Origin: Streptomyces sp. CB02959
GTDB taxonomy: Bacteria; Actinomycetota; Actinomycetes; Streptomycetales; Streptomycetaceae
DNA: 64,000 bases
NCBI RefSeq assembly: GCF_002803155.1
Contig: NZ_NNBP01000006.1
Coordinates: 62,001-126,000, forward strand
Direction of reading: 5' to 3'
A model generated the notes under the pieces. It did no database searches and was not told the DNA's origin. It saw only the letters and a program-made list of their open reading frames with translations. Both the position numbers and the translations under genes were made by a program. Each line of letters opens with the position of its first letter. The first letter of the stretch is position 1. Below are positions 26,601 through 35,400 of the stretch, piece after piece.

Positions 26601-28040
26601 ACCGCGCTGCGCTCGATGATCGTCGCGTTCGCGCTCACCCACACCCCCCGCGAAGTGCAGTTCTACTGTGTGGACTTCGGCGGTGGCGGGATGCTCGACC
26701 TGGCGCGGCTGCCGCACGTCGGCGGGGTCGCCACCCGGCTGGAGCCGGACCGGGTGCGCCGTACGATCGCCGAGGTCAGCGGGATCCTGGAGCGCCGGGA
26801 GGAGTTCTTCCGCGCCCACCGCATCGACTCCGTCGCCACCTACCGGCGGCGCCGGGCCGCCGGGGAGTTCCCGGACGAGGCGTGGGGCGACGTCTTCCTG
26901 GTGATCGACGGCTTCTCCGCGTTCCAGGCGGACTACGAGCGGCTGGACGGCACCCTCCTCGACCTGGCCGGGCGCGGTCTGGGCTTCGGCGTCCACCTCG
27001 TGCTCAGCGCCGCCCGGTACACCGAGATCCGGCCGGCCCTGCGCGATCAGCTGCTCAACCGGATCGAACTGCGGCTGGGCGACCCCTCCGAGTCGGAGTT
27101 CGACCGGCGGGAGGCGCAGAACGTGCCGGTCGGCCGAGCCGGCCGCGGGCTGTCGCCGGAACGGCTGCACTTCCTCACCGCGCTGCCGCGGATCGACGGC
27201 GTCGGCGAGACCGACGACCCGGGCGTCGCGCTGGGCAAGCTGGCGTCGTTGGTGCGGACGGAGTGGGTGGGGCCGGTGGCGCCGCCGGTGCGGGTGCTGC
27301 CGGCGGTGTTCCCGGCCACCGAACTGCCGGCACCGGCGGAGGGCCTGCCCGGTGTCGCGTTCGGCATCGACGAGGCGGACCTGGCGCCCGTCCGGATCGA
27401 CTTCGAGAGCGACCCGCTGCTGGTGGTCTACGGCGAGACCGAATCGGGCAAGTCGGCGCTGCTGCGGCTGCTGCTCGCGCAGCTCGCGGCGCGCTACCCG
27501 GGCAAGGAGGCCCTGATGGTGGTCGCCGACTACCGCCGGGACCTGCTGGGCAGCCTGCCCGACGACCACGTCACCGACTACTGCACCGCCGCCCCGCGGC
27601 TCCACGAGGCGGTCGCCGGGCTCGCCGAATCACTGGGGCGGCGGATGCCCGGACCGGACATCACCGCGGAGCAACTGCGCAACCGCAGCTGGTACGACGC
27701 ACCGGACGCGTTCGTGATCGTCGACGACTACGACCTGGTGCCGACCCGCGGCGGCAACCCGCTGCAGCCGCTGCTGGAGTACCTGCCGTTCGCCCGCGAC
27801 GTGGGGCTGCGCCTGATCCTGGCGCGGAGCACCGCGGGCGCCGGCCGGGCGGTCTACGAACCGCTGCTGCAACGCGTCACGGAGCTGGGTGCGCAGACCC
27901 TGCTGTTCTCCGGCGACCCGGCGGAGGGCGCACTGGTCGGGCCGCACCGCCCGACGCAGCTGCCGCCGGGCCGGGCGCGGTTCATCGGCCGCAAACGGGG
28001 GCCGCGACTGGTGCAAACGGCCTGGTTGCCGCAGGGTTAG
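23667..28040 (+). CDS. Caspase-like protease fused to four EccC/FtsK-type ATPase modules
   Basis: A 1457-residue protein; the GTG at 23667 has GGGAG upstream. Residues 1-245 are a caspase-like (C14) protease: His81 in YLSCHG and Cys131 in LLDCCFSG form the dyad. Then come four P-loop modules. Module A (about 265-560): GGPRSGKT 329-336 and Walker B-like VIDGW 438-442. Module B: GATGSGKS 644-651, VDFKGG 675-680, VVVDEF 754-759. Module C: GGPQTGKS 971-978, VIDGF 1079-1083. Module D: GETESGKS 1256-1263, VDDYD 1352-1356. B, C and D follow the order and signatures of ATPases 1-3 of type VII EccC. A looks like a duplicate of C; both open with TVDQLLPPL (269 and 911). The EccC transmembrane segments are absent. 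Probably an ATP-driven sensor or assembly platform that activates a suicide protease; co-transcribed with the EACC1-like gene. Confidence 0.85.
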   Translation: MGERRALLIATERYLDDSLPQLRSPVHDARKLAALLEDPDLGQFDSVQVLVDESKAVIEEAVERLFTDREVDLALVYLSCHGLKDRRGRLHFATVRTSREMIRASSVSAEFIKESMEYSRAQQKIALLDCCFSGAFGMSKGDPGLDDIPRQFVDHRGSYVIAAANSVQEAIEDETPGGGPAEWSSVFTRAVIDGLSSGRADLDEDGWVTAQELYQYVSDTVARTHEQRPTFFGSDIQGGTRLRLSKASPHAHRPFPGLAETDGPSPLATVDQLLPPLAVTPDRGLTAEDWRKNGQLITPIGRSHRTEGRRVQIHHVDLSGGAGHVAVAGGPRSGKTLLLQTLVTSLALTHTPYEVEFHCVDFGGGGLRRLRHLPHVRGFAQRQDPDGVHRVVAQAVALGTRREHDFERLPAIDSIEAYRGARARGLLADQPVGDLFLVIDGWAEFAEHFQDLAVALRGIGTTGLRHGVHLMVSTSRWAALPRPLLEVMLTRFELALSSPEESLIHPELAARLTPATPGVALCNDRAEKRYVHIALPRTDGAASVHDLATAAAELGARVRGGWARFAAEEPAPPVPPASPDTLPFTELLAIEDPGSFDATRSWRPRSPEQRLRVPIGIDQEGQPVFLDLKEAAQNGMGPHGLCVGATGSGKSELLRTLVMALAVTHSSEHLNFILVDFKGGATFVGLAELPHVAAVITNLAEDTTLIDRMRDSISGELQRRQELLRSAGNYANLTDYERARAAGLPLEPLPSLVVVVDEFSELLTAKPDFIEMFVQIGRIGRSLGVHMLLASQRLEEGRLRGLDTYLSYRIGLRTFSAAESRAAIGVPDAYHLPATPGSGILRYGGEVVIRFAAAYVSGVYQAPGAAAGTGTAEDPADALADRVLDVLIRRLAGQGPPAHPVWLPPLDDSPTVDQLLPPLVTTPERGLHPASYTALGRLVVPAALVDKPYEQRRDVMYLDFSAGAGHGMVVGGPQTGKSTALRSMIVAFALTHTPREVQFYCVDFGGGGMLDLARLPHVGGVATRLEPDRVRRTIAEVSGILERREEFFRAHRIDSVATYRRRRAAGEFPDEAWGDVFLVIDGFSAFQADYERLDGTLLDLAGRGLGFGVHLVLSAARYTEIRPALRDQLLNRIELRLGDPSESEFDRREAQNVPVGRAGRGLSPERLHFLTALPRIDGVGETDDPGVALGKLASLVRTEWVGPVAPPVRVLPAVFPATELPAPAEGLPGVAFGIDEADLAPVRIDFESDPLLVVYGETESGKSALLRLLLAQLAARYPGKEALMVVADYRRDLLGSLPDDHVTDYCTAAPRLHEAVAGLAESLGRRMPGPDITAEQLRNRSWYDAPDAFVIVDDYDLVPTRGGNPLQPLLEYLPFARDVGLRLILARSTAGAGRAVYEPLLQRVTELGAQTLLFSGDPAEGALVGPHRPTQLPPGRARFIGRKRGPRLVQTAWLPQG

Positions 28041-28062
28041 GGCCCGGCGGCGGCTGTCCGGC

Positions 28063-28079
28063 GGGGGCGATTTGCCCCC
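28063..28079 (+). terminator. Short hairpin after the caspase-ATPase gene
   Basis: GGGGGC (28063-28068) and GCCCCC (28074-28079) pair around the loop GATTT, 23 bases past the stop codon. A modest terminator-like stem. Confidence 0.4.
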
Positions 28080-28237
28080 TCCCGGGGGCGGTGTGCGAGA
28101 GTGGGTTTTCCGGTCGGCCGGGCGTTTCGCCCTGTGCGGCGATGGCCGCCGGAACTCCCGCTGGACCCCCTCCGTGCCCCGCACGGTTCCTGCCCGTCCG
28201 GCCTCCCCTCCCCCGAGCGACTTCTTCCCCGAGAGCG

Positions 28238-28999
28238 ATGCAGGCGACGACTCTTCTCCCCCGGACCGCGGATCTGTTCACCCAGGGCCTGGAGCGGCAG
28301 GCCGGCTCCGCGCTGCTGCGCTTCGGCGCCGCACGGCCGCGGCCGGTCGGCCGGGTCAGTTGGTCCGGCGACGGTGCGGTGGCCTGGCTCGACGAGCCGC
28401 GCGGCCATGTCTGGAGCGTCGGCGAGCCGATCGCGGCGGCCGGCCTCGTCCTCCGTGCCGCCCATCAACTCCCGGACACCATAAGGGAGTTCACCGGCCC
28501 GCGGGGCACCGACGCGTTGCTCGGGCGGCATCTGGCGGTGGCCGACCCGATCGCCTGGGTGTTCCGGTGGACGCTCGACGAGCCGCCGGTCCATCCGGCG
28601 GAGGAGCGGGTGGTCGCGCTGGACGCGACGCACCACGACGAGCTGCTGGACTTCCTCACCGAGCACAGCCCGGCGTACTCGACCGGGCCCGGCTCCGCGG
28701 ACGTCAGCCTGTGGGCCGGGATCCGCGGCGCGGACGGGCGGCTGGTGGCGTGCGGTGCGCTGAGCACGCTGCGGGACAACGGCGCCCCGCTGATGGCGTC
28801 GGTCGCCACCGACGCGGCCCAGCGCGGCCAGGGGCTGGGGGCGGCGCTGACCTCGTGGCTGACCCGGTACGCCGTCCGCCGGTACGGGTTCTGCACCCTG
28901 TGGCAGCTCGCCGACAACGCCCCCGCCGAGCGGCTCTACACCCGCCTCGGCTACCGCAACGAGGATCCGTGCGTGGCCGGGCGGTTCACCGCGCGGTGA
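28238..28999 (+). CDS. GNAT-family N-acetyltransferase
   Basis: A 253-residue protein starting MQATTLLPRTADLF. The C-terminal half carries the GNAT acetyl-CoA core: ASVATDAAQRGQGLGAALTSWL (motif A, R/Q-x-x-G-x-G/A) and WQLADNAPAERLYTRLGY (motif B). The N-terminal half is a separate, less conserved domain (WSGDGAVAWLDEP). Transfers an acetyl group to an unknown amine. No clear ribosome site before the ATG. Its last 14 bases overlap the end of the opposing DUF4389 gene. Confidence 0.8.
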   Translation: MQATTLLPRTADLFTQGLERQAGSALLRFGAARPRPVGRVSWSGDGAVAWLDEPRGHVWSVGEPIAAAGLVLRAAHQLPDTIREFTGPRGTDALLGRHLAVADPIAWVFRWTLDEPPVHPAEERVVALDATHHDELLDFLTEHSPAYSTGPGSADVSLWAGIRGADGRLVACGALSTLRDNGAPLMASVATDAAQRGQGLGAALTSWLTRYAVRRYGFCTLWQLADNAPAERLYTRLGYRNEDPCVAGRFTAR

Positions 29000-29720
29000 C
29001 CACCGGGGGGTGCCGGTGGTGGAAGCGGTTCCACAGGCGGCCGGCGCTGCGGCCGGCGCTGCGGCCGGCGCGCTCCGGCCGCAGCGGCGGGAGCGCGTCG
29101 GTCAGGAAGAAGAGGTAGGCCAGGATCTGGAGCACCCAGCGGTTGAGGGCGAGGAGGCCGCGGAACTGGCTCCGGGGGTAGCGGCCGGTCCGGAGCAGCG
29201 CGGCGGCGGGCGAGCTCAGGACCAGGATCGTCAGGGCGACCAGCGCCAGGATGGCCGACAGTCCGCCGATCCACCACACCAGGCGGAAGACCAGGCCGAC
29301 GAGCACCAGCAGCAGGAGCTCCGGGAGGGCGCGCAGCCTCGACAGGAGCAGCCCCGGGCCGCGGGGCAGGTGCTCCGGACGGTCGATGTACAGGCGGGCG
29401 GGGTAGTCGGGCACGTCGCGGAGGGTGAAGGGCGGGTAGCGGTCGGTGGCCAGCGCCCCGTAGGAGTAGTAGGCCACGCGCCAGACCCAGCGCAGCACGC
29501 CGGTGGTGAAGCCGAACAGCCACCGGGGGTAGCGCCCGGTGAAGAAGATCACCGGGAAGGCCAGCACGGTGGCCAGCAGGAAACCGATGCCCAGGACGGT
29601 CAGCATGATGTGGTGCGGGACGAGGAGCAGCCACTTGACCGCCCAGAGCCAGCGGGACAGCGGTTCGTCCAGCTCCGCCTCGACCCGTACCGGCTGGTAG
29701 TCCGCGGCGAGCGTCGACAT
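28986..29720 (-). CDS. DUF4389 membrane protein
   Basis: A 244-residue protein starting MSTLAADYQPVRVEAEL; the ATG at 29720 has AAGGAG 8 bases upstream. The pattern of a short acidic start, W-rich first helix (SRWLWAVKWLLLVPHHIML), FFTGRYPRWLF, and paired YPPFTL/DYPARL segments between helices is the DUF4389 signature. About five membrane segments. Function unknown. The gene ends inside the end of the converging acetyltransferase gene; the shared bases are the palindrome TCACCGCGCGGTGA, so both proteins end Thr-Ala-Arg. Confidence 0.75.
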   Translation of the reverse strand: MSTLAADYQPVRVEAELDEPLSRWLWAVKWLLLVPHHIMLTVLGIGFLLATVLAFPVIFFTGRYPRWLFGFTTGVLRWVWRVAYYSYGALATDRYPPFTLRDVPDYPARLYIDRPEHLPRGPGLLLSRLRALPELLLLVLVGLVFRLVWWIGGLSAILALVALTILVLSSPAAALLRTGRYPRSQFRGLLALNRWVLQILAYLFFLTDALPPLRPERAGRSAGRSAGRLWNRFHHRHPPVVTAR

Positions 29721-29902
29721 GGCCGTCAGCTCCTTCCGCCGTAGTGGCCGGATCCGGCCGGAGCGGGCCCCCTCTCCTCCAGCTTGACCGAGTCGGGCCG
29801 GTTTGGCAGCGGTCCCGGGCCGACATTCTCGCGACGGGCGTCCCCCTTCCGGCTCCGGCCCACCGGCCCGGGGCACCGGGCCGGGGACGGGACCGGCTGC
29901 GG

Positions 29903-31351
29903 TCAGTCGCGGACCTTCTGCTCCGGGATGGCCGGGCGGCCGGCCTGCTTGGTCTCGGCGCCGTGGGCGAAACCGCCGGCGTCGGCGGCGTCGCGGTGCG
30001 GGCGCTGCTGGGCCTGGAGGCGCGGCAGGACACGGCGGAGGTCTTCGAGGAACAGGTCGCCGAGGTCGTGGCCGAAGCCGTTGCGGACGACGACGCGGAG
30101 GGCGGCCAGGTCGGTGCGGTTGGCGGGGAAGGTGTAGGCGGGGACCTGCCAGCCGCGTTCGCGGAGGGCGGCGGAGACGTCGAAGACGGTGAAGTTGGTG
30201 ACGTCGTCGCTGATCCGGAAGGCGAAGACGGGGAGCTGGCTGCCGTCGGTGAGCAGCGTGAAGGGGCCCATCCCGGCGATCTCGGCGGCGACCCGGGTGG
30301 CGACGTCCCGGCTGGTCTGCTGGACGGCGCGGTAGCCCTCGAAGCCCAGGCGCAGGAAGTTGTAGTACTGCGCGATGACCTGGGCGCCGGGCCGGGAGAA
30401 GTTCAGCGCGAAGGTGGGCATGTCACCGCCCAGGTAGTTGACGTGGAAGACCAGGTCCTCGGGGAGCGCGTCGGCGTCCCGCCACAGGGCCCAGCCGACG
30501 CCGGGCATCACCAGGCCGTACTTGTGGCCGGAGGTGTTGATGGAGGCGACCCGCGGGAGCCGGAAGTCCCAGACGAGTTCGGGGTCGAGGAAGGGGGCGA
30601 TCATCGCGCCGGAGGCGCCGTCGACGTGCAGCGGGACGTCGATGCCGGTGCGCTCCTGGAGGGCGTCCAGGGCCGCGGAGATCTCGGCGACCGGCTCGTA
30701 GGCGCCGTCGAAGGTGGAGCCGAGGACGGCGACGACGCCGATGGTGTTCTCGTCGCAGAGTTCGACGGCCTGCTCCGGGGAGAGGATGAAGCGGTCGCCC
30801 TCCATGGGGACGTAGCGCGGCTCGACCTCGAAGTAGTTGGCGAACTTCTCCCAGCAGATCTGGACGTTGATGCCCATCACCATGTTGGGGCGCTCGGCGG
30901 ACTTGCCCTCGGCGCGCCGGCGGTGCTGCCAGCGGCGCTTGAGCGCCAGCCCGGCGAGCATCGCGGCCTCGCTGGAACCGGTGGTCGAACAGCCCACCGC
31001 GGCATGGGAGTCGGGGGCGTGCCACAGGTCGGCGAGCATGTGTACGCAGCGCGCCTCGATCTCGGCGGTCTGCGGGTACTCGTCCTTGTCGATCATGTTC
31101 TTCTCGGCGCACTCGGCCATCAGGCGCTGGGCCTGCGGTTCGGCCCAGGTGCTGACGAAGGTGGCGAGATTGAGCCGGGCGTTGCCGTCCAGCATGAGTT
31201 CGTCGTGGACGATCTGGTACGCGGTGTCGGGGTCCATGCCGTCGGCCGGCAGCTCGTACCGGGGGACGTGGACCGGTTCCCGGCTGAAGACCGGGTTGAC
31301 GGCGAGGTTGCGGCTGGCGTCGCGGTGCTGGTGCGGGCGCTTGAGTGGCAT
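29903..31351 (-). CDS. gadB: Glutamate decarboxylase
   Basis: A 482-residue PLP-dependent enzyme that converts glutamate to GABA and CO2, consuming a proton. The PLP lysine is Lys277 in SINTSGHKYG; LHVDGASGAM (about 241-250) supplies the Asp for the pyridine nitrogen; CSTTGSSEAAMLAG (121-134) binds the phosphate. Length and motif order are those of bacterial GadB/GadA. The ATG at 31351 has GAAGGA about 10 bases upstream. No GABA antiporter is adjacent, so it may serve GABA metabolism rather than classical acid resistance. Cytosolic. Confidence 0.92.
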   Translation of the reverse strand: MPLKRPHQHRDASRNLAVNPVFSREPVHVPRYELPADGMDPDTAYQIVHDELMLDGNARLNLATFVSTWAEPQAQRLMAECAEKNMIDKDEYPQTAEIEARCVHMLADLWHAPDSHAAVGCSTTGSSEAAMLAGLALKRRWQHRRRAEGKSAERPNMVMGINVQICWEKFANYFEVEPRYVPMEGDRFILSPEQAVELCDENTIGVVAVLGSTFDGAYEPVAEISAALDALQERTGIDVPLHVDGASGAMIAPFLDPELVWDFRLPRVASINTSGHKYGLVMPGVGWALWRDADALPEDLVFHVNYLGGDMPTFALNFSRPGAQVIAQYYNFLRLGFEGYRAVQQTSRDVATRVAAEIAGMGPFTLLTDGSQLPVFAFRISDDVTNFTVFDVSAALRERGWQVPAYTFPANRTDLAALRVVVRNGFGHDLGDLFLEDLRRVLPRLQAQQRPHRDAADAGGFAHGAETKQAGRPAIPEQKVRD

Positions 31352-31578
31352 GGTGAGCGTGTCCTTCTCGGGTACGTGCCGGGCCGTGCGGCGGACGGTC
31401 CGGTCGGCCCTCCCGCCCGGCCGGGCCGGTCCGCACGCGGCGGCCAGGTTAACGGGTGCGGGTGTGCGGGGGCGGTGGGTTGTGCCACCCCGGTGCGACG
31501 ATCGGCCACCGGGATATCGCCCCGAAGGCCGCGCGGGATGGCGAGGGCGGCGATCGGGAACTCGTCCCGCCGACCGGC

Positions 31579-31862
31579 ATGACGGTGGCCGAGACCGCCG
31601 AAACGCTCCGCTCCCAGCAGGACGCCTACGCGCGGAGCAACCCCGTCTGCTGGCGGAAGCTGCTCCGGCAGCGCACCGCCCCCCGCACCCGCTCTTCCTC
31701 AGCGCCCGGGCCGTCAGCGGCGTGGACTACGAGGGCCTGCGGGTCAAGGAGGGCGTCACCCACCTCGACGGGCTGCACCGCATGATCGCCTGGGCGGCCT
31801 GGCACCGGCTCCCCGAGGGCGAGGAGACCCCCGCCTACGTGGCGTTCGCCGCGCCCCGCTGA
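31579..31862 (+). pseudogene. Frameshifted remnant of a Streptomyces hypothetical gene (DUF6309-like)
   Basis: One frame (open upstream, ATG at 31579) encodes MTVAETAETLRSQQDAYARS and NPVCWRKLLRQ. A second frame continues HPLFLSARAVSGVDYEGL and THLDGLHRMIAWAAWHRLP to the stop at 31862. The switch falls in a run of six C at 31679-31684; one extra C would join the parts into a single protein like the C-terminal half of an actinobacterial family I recall as DUF6309. The N-terminal half is not visible upstream. Either a decayed gene or a sequencing error in the C run. Function unknown. Confidence 0.5.
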
Positions 31863-32202
31863 GCCGCGAACGGCGACCGGGCGTCGGATGGCGGGTGCGC
31901 GATGCGGCTTCCAGCGCGCCCGAATTCCTAGGACGTCCGAGTAGTTGCCGCGACTTTCGGACAGTTCCGGAGAGGGCTGGCGACCGCCCGTGGGCCGCGT
32001 CTCCCGGCAGGGCCCGGCGCCGGACCAGGGCAGGTGAGGTCGTGCCACCGGACCCGGGACCGGCCGATCCGGCGTGCGCGTTCGTCCGGTTTTCGCCTCC
32101 CTGTCCCGTGTTACCACGGTGAAAGGTGGGCCTACCGAGCCCCTTGGGGTGCTCGGGTTGATTCGACCGGTTGTGTGGCTCGACAAACCTTTTGGAGGGA
32201 AC
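31863..32202 (+). promoter_or_regulatory. Leader and promoter region of the lanthipeptide operon
   Basis: These 340 bases before the precursor gene have no supported gene. An inverted repeat at 32135-32156 (CCGAGC and GCTCGG arms, inner CCC/GGG) is followed directly by TTGATT (32158-32163), a possible -35; the matching -10 is poor (CGACAA at 32181). A second inverted repeat (GTCCGA at 31935, TCGGAC ending at 31962) lies further up. The first repeat may be an operator or the end of an upstream transcript. Confidence 0.4.
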
Positions 32203-32361
32203 ATGCGTACCGAGATCGTTCTTCAGGAATTCGACGACGCCGACCTCGACCTGGATCTGCGCATCTCCGATGTCTCGGACCAGGCCCAGGAGTTCGGCCA
32301 GGGCACCTACACCTCGCCGAGCAGCTATGCGATCGGCACCCGGTGTCCCACCTGCTGCTGA
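32203..32361 (+). CDS. Class I lanthipeptide precursor peptide
   Basis: A 52-residue peptide with a strong GGAGGGA ribosome site before the ATG at 32203. The leader is acidic and contains LDLDLRISDVS (residues 15-25), like the F/L-x-L-D motifs read by LanB dehydratases. The C-terminal part (about 34-52) has seven Ser/Thr (35, 37, 38, 40, 41, 46, 50) and three Cys (48, 51, 52), ending RCPTCC. LanB would dehydrate Ser/Thr and LanC would add the Cys thiols, allowing up to three (methyl)lanthionine rings crowded at the C terminus, plus free dehydro residues. No GG or PNP cleavage site is obvious and no protease is encoded nearby. It resembles the FxLD-type group. Confidence 0.88.
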   Translation: MRTEIVLQEFDDADLDLDLRISDVSDQAQEFGQGTYTSPSSYAIGTRCPTCC

Positions 32362-32378
32362 CCTCCGGGTGAGCTCCC

Positions 32379-32407
32379 GAGCGGGGCGGGCCCGGCCCGC
32401 CCCGCTC
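32379..32407 (+). terminator. 13-bp hairpin between precursor and lanB
   Basis: GAGCGGGGCGGGC (32379-32391) and GCCCGCCCCGCTC (32395-32407) are perfectly complementary with a three-base loop. The hairpin starts 17 bases after the precursor stop. In lanthipeptide operons such stems act as partial terminators or mRNA stabilisers, so that precursor transcript exceeds enzyme transcript. Confidence 0.75.
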
Positions 32408-32460
32408 TCCCGTACACCGCAGTGAATCCTGTGCCGCCGGCGACGTGGGGAACGAACCAG

Positions 32461-35400
32461 GTGCGACCAGATCTGGATGTGTTCGAGGTCCGAGAGCCGG
32501 TGCTGGTGCGGATGGCCAGTACGCCGCGGGGCCGGGACGACGGCCGCGTCGACCCCGGCGACCCGGCCACCGGGGTGCGGCAGTTGGTCGGCGACCCCCT
32601 GCTGCGCCAGGCCGTCGAGGTGGCCAGCGGCAGCCTCGCGCACAGCCTGGACCGGCTGGACACCGCGGACGGCGCGGCGACCCTCGGCCGGAAGCGGACG
32701 CTCAGCGCGGCGCGGACCCTCACCCGGTACGCCCGGCGGGCGGGCGGCCGCCCCACCCCCTTCGGCCTGTTCGCCGGCGTCGGCCGCGCCCACTTCGGCC
32801 CCGCGGCCAAGGCGGAACTCACCGGTCCGGGCGAGGTGGCGGCCCGGCTCGACGGCGGCTGGCTGCACCGCCGCGTCCTGGACTGGCTGGCGGTCCCCGA
32901 GGTCCGGCGCCGGGTCGACGTGGTGCTCAACGACCTGTGCGTCCGCCGGGACGGGCGGCTGCTCCTGCACTCCGGCGAACGCGAGGCGTCGGTACGGGAC
33001 AACGCGCTGGTGGGCGTGGTCCGGGCGGAGGCCGCCCGACCGGTGGCCTACGCCGCACTGCTCGACCGGTTGGCCGCGCGGTTCCCCGCCACCGCCCCGG
33101 AGCGGATCGACACCCTGCTCGCCGGACTGGTGCAACACGGCTTCCTCCTCACCTCCCTGACCCCGTACCGGATCGACGACGCGCTCCTCGACCGGATCGA
33201 GTCCGCGCTGGCGGGGGTCGTGCCCGGCGGCTCCGAGGGGCTGCGGGCGGTCCGCGCGGCAGCGACCGCCTACGCGGCGGAACCACCGGGCGCGGGCCGC
33301 CGGGCGTGGCAGGCCCTGCTGGCGGGCGTCCACCGCCTCGACACCGCCGGGGAGGAGAGCGGGGGCACCACGGCCGGCGGCCCGGACGCCGCGGCCCGCC
33401 GCTCCGGACGGCGCGCGCCCGCTCCCCCGGCCGCGGACGGCGCCGGACGGCCGCCGGTCCAGGTCGACCTGCGGCTGACCGGCGACTTCGTGCTGCCGGA
33501 AGCGATCGGCGCGGAGGTCCGGCGGTACGCCGCGGCGATCTGGGCGATGACCCCCGAGTGGGGGACGCTGGCGTACATGCGGGACTACCGCGACCGCTTC
33601 ATCGAGCGGTACGGAACCGCCTGCGCGGTCCCCCTCGCCGACCTGGTCGATCCGCACCGCGGGCTGGGGCTGCCGCCGGAGTACCACGAGGGCGGTGCGG
33701 TGGCGCCCGGATCCCCCGGGCCCGGCGGCGGCGACGCCGACCGGGCGCGCCGGACCGCCGTCGCCGAACTCGTCCAGCAGGCGGTACTGGACGGCGGCGA
33801 CATCGAGTTGACCGACGACGACGTGGCGCGGCTGGCGGCCGCCGCCGGGCACGCACCGGGCGGGCGGCCGCCCCGCACGCTCGAACTGTGCTTCCAGGTG
33901 CTGGCCGACAGTCCGGCCGCGCTCGACCGGGGTGACTTCCTGCTCCTGGGCAGCCCGCACATCGGGTCGTGGACGGCCGGCGCGACGGCGGGCCGCTTCG
34001 CCGCCGGCACCGGGCTCACCGGCGCGCTGTCCCAACTGGTCGGCGGGCAGGGCGAGGAGGCCGACGACGTCCTGCCGGCACAGGTGGAACTGGCGCCGCG
34101 GGACCCGCGGTCGCTGAACATCGTGCAGGTCCCGCCGCTGCTCCCGTACCGCATCCCCGTCGGGGTCGCCGACGACCGCGGCGACCCGCACTGCCTGGAC
34201 TGGCGCACCCTGCTGGTCGCGGCCGGGGAGGATGGTCTGCGCCTGCTGCATGGCCCGACGGGCCGTCAGATCGCACCGGTGATACCGCACATGCTCGCGC
34301 TCGACACCCAGGCGCCCCCGGTGGCCCGCTTCCTGGCGGACCTGGCAGCGGCCCGGCCGCGGGTCTGGTCCGGCTGGGACTGGGCGGGCCTGGACGTGCT
34401 GCCGTACCTGCCGCGGGTCCGCTACGGCCGGGTGCTGACCTCTCCCCGCCGCTGGCTCGCCGGGCGCCGGCTGCGGGACGCGGCCCGGACGCCGGGCGCC
34501 GCCGCCTGGGAGGACGGCCTGCACGCCTGGCGCCGCCGCAACCGGGTGCCGGACCGGCTCCAGATCGCCCGCAACGACCAGATGTTCCCCATCGACCTGC
34601 GCGAGCCGTGGGACCGGTCGCTGCTACGGGCCGAACTGACCGCCGTGGAACCCCGGTTCGTCCTGTACGAGGACCTCACCGCCGACGGCCGCGGGCTCGG
34701 CTGGAACTCCGGGCACAGCACCGAGATCGTGGTGCCGCTGGCCCGCGCGGGCCGGACCGGGCCGAGCGGCCCGCCCGCCACGCCGCGCTCCGCCGCCGCA
34801 CCGGAAGCGTCTCCTCCGGCGCGCCGCGCGGCGGACGCGGGTGCGCCGGCTGCCGCCGGGCCGCTCCGCCCCGCCCCCACCCGGGTCCATCTCCCCGGCG
34901 AGGACTGGCTGTTCGTCAAGCTCTACGCCGACCCGGCGGCCCATGACGCGCTCCTGGCGGACCGGCTGCCCGCGCTCCTGGCCGAGGTCGAAGCCGCTAC
35001 CGACCGCTGGTTCTTCCTGCGCTACCGGGACCCGGAACCGCATCTGCGGCTGCGTTTCCACGGCGCGCCCGCGGAGCTGACCGGCCGGGTGCTGCCCGCC
35101 GTCGCCCGGCATGTGCGGGAGCTGATCGGGTCCGGGGCGGTGCGCACCATGACGCTGGACGCGTACCGGCCCGAGACCGACCGGTACGGCGGCCCGGCGG
35201 CCCAGGCGGCGGCCGAGCGGCTCTTCCGCACGGACAGCCGGTCGGCCCTGCTCCAGCTGCGGGCGCGGCGGGCCGGGGCGGCGACGGTACCCGACGAGGT
35301 GCTGGCCGCGGCCGGCCATGCGGTCCTGCTGGACTCGCTCGACGACTGGGACTGGTGCGCCTGGGTGGACCGCATGTTCACCAAGGGCCCCGACCACGAG

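Noticed and set aside
22848..27605. A leftward open frame of 1585 codons opposite the caspase-ATPase gene
   Set aside because: High GC content keeps antisense frames open. The translation is Arg/Gly/His-rich, has no domains, and lies exactly opposite a well-supported gene.
23667..28040. A complete ESX/type VII secretion locus
   Set aside because: No EsxA/B-like WXG100 gene, EccB, EccD, EccE or mycosin lies near, and the EccC-like protein lacks its membrane helices.
24212..28237. The front of a 1595-codon rightward frame overlapping the caspase-ATPase gene
   Set aside because: Only its last 254 codons, from 28238, encode a recognisable acetyltransferase; the rest is a shadow of the real gene.
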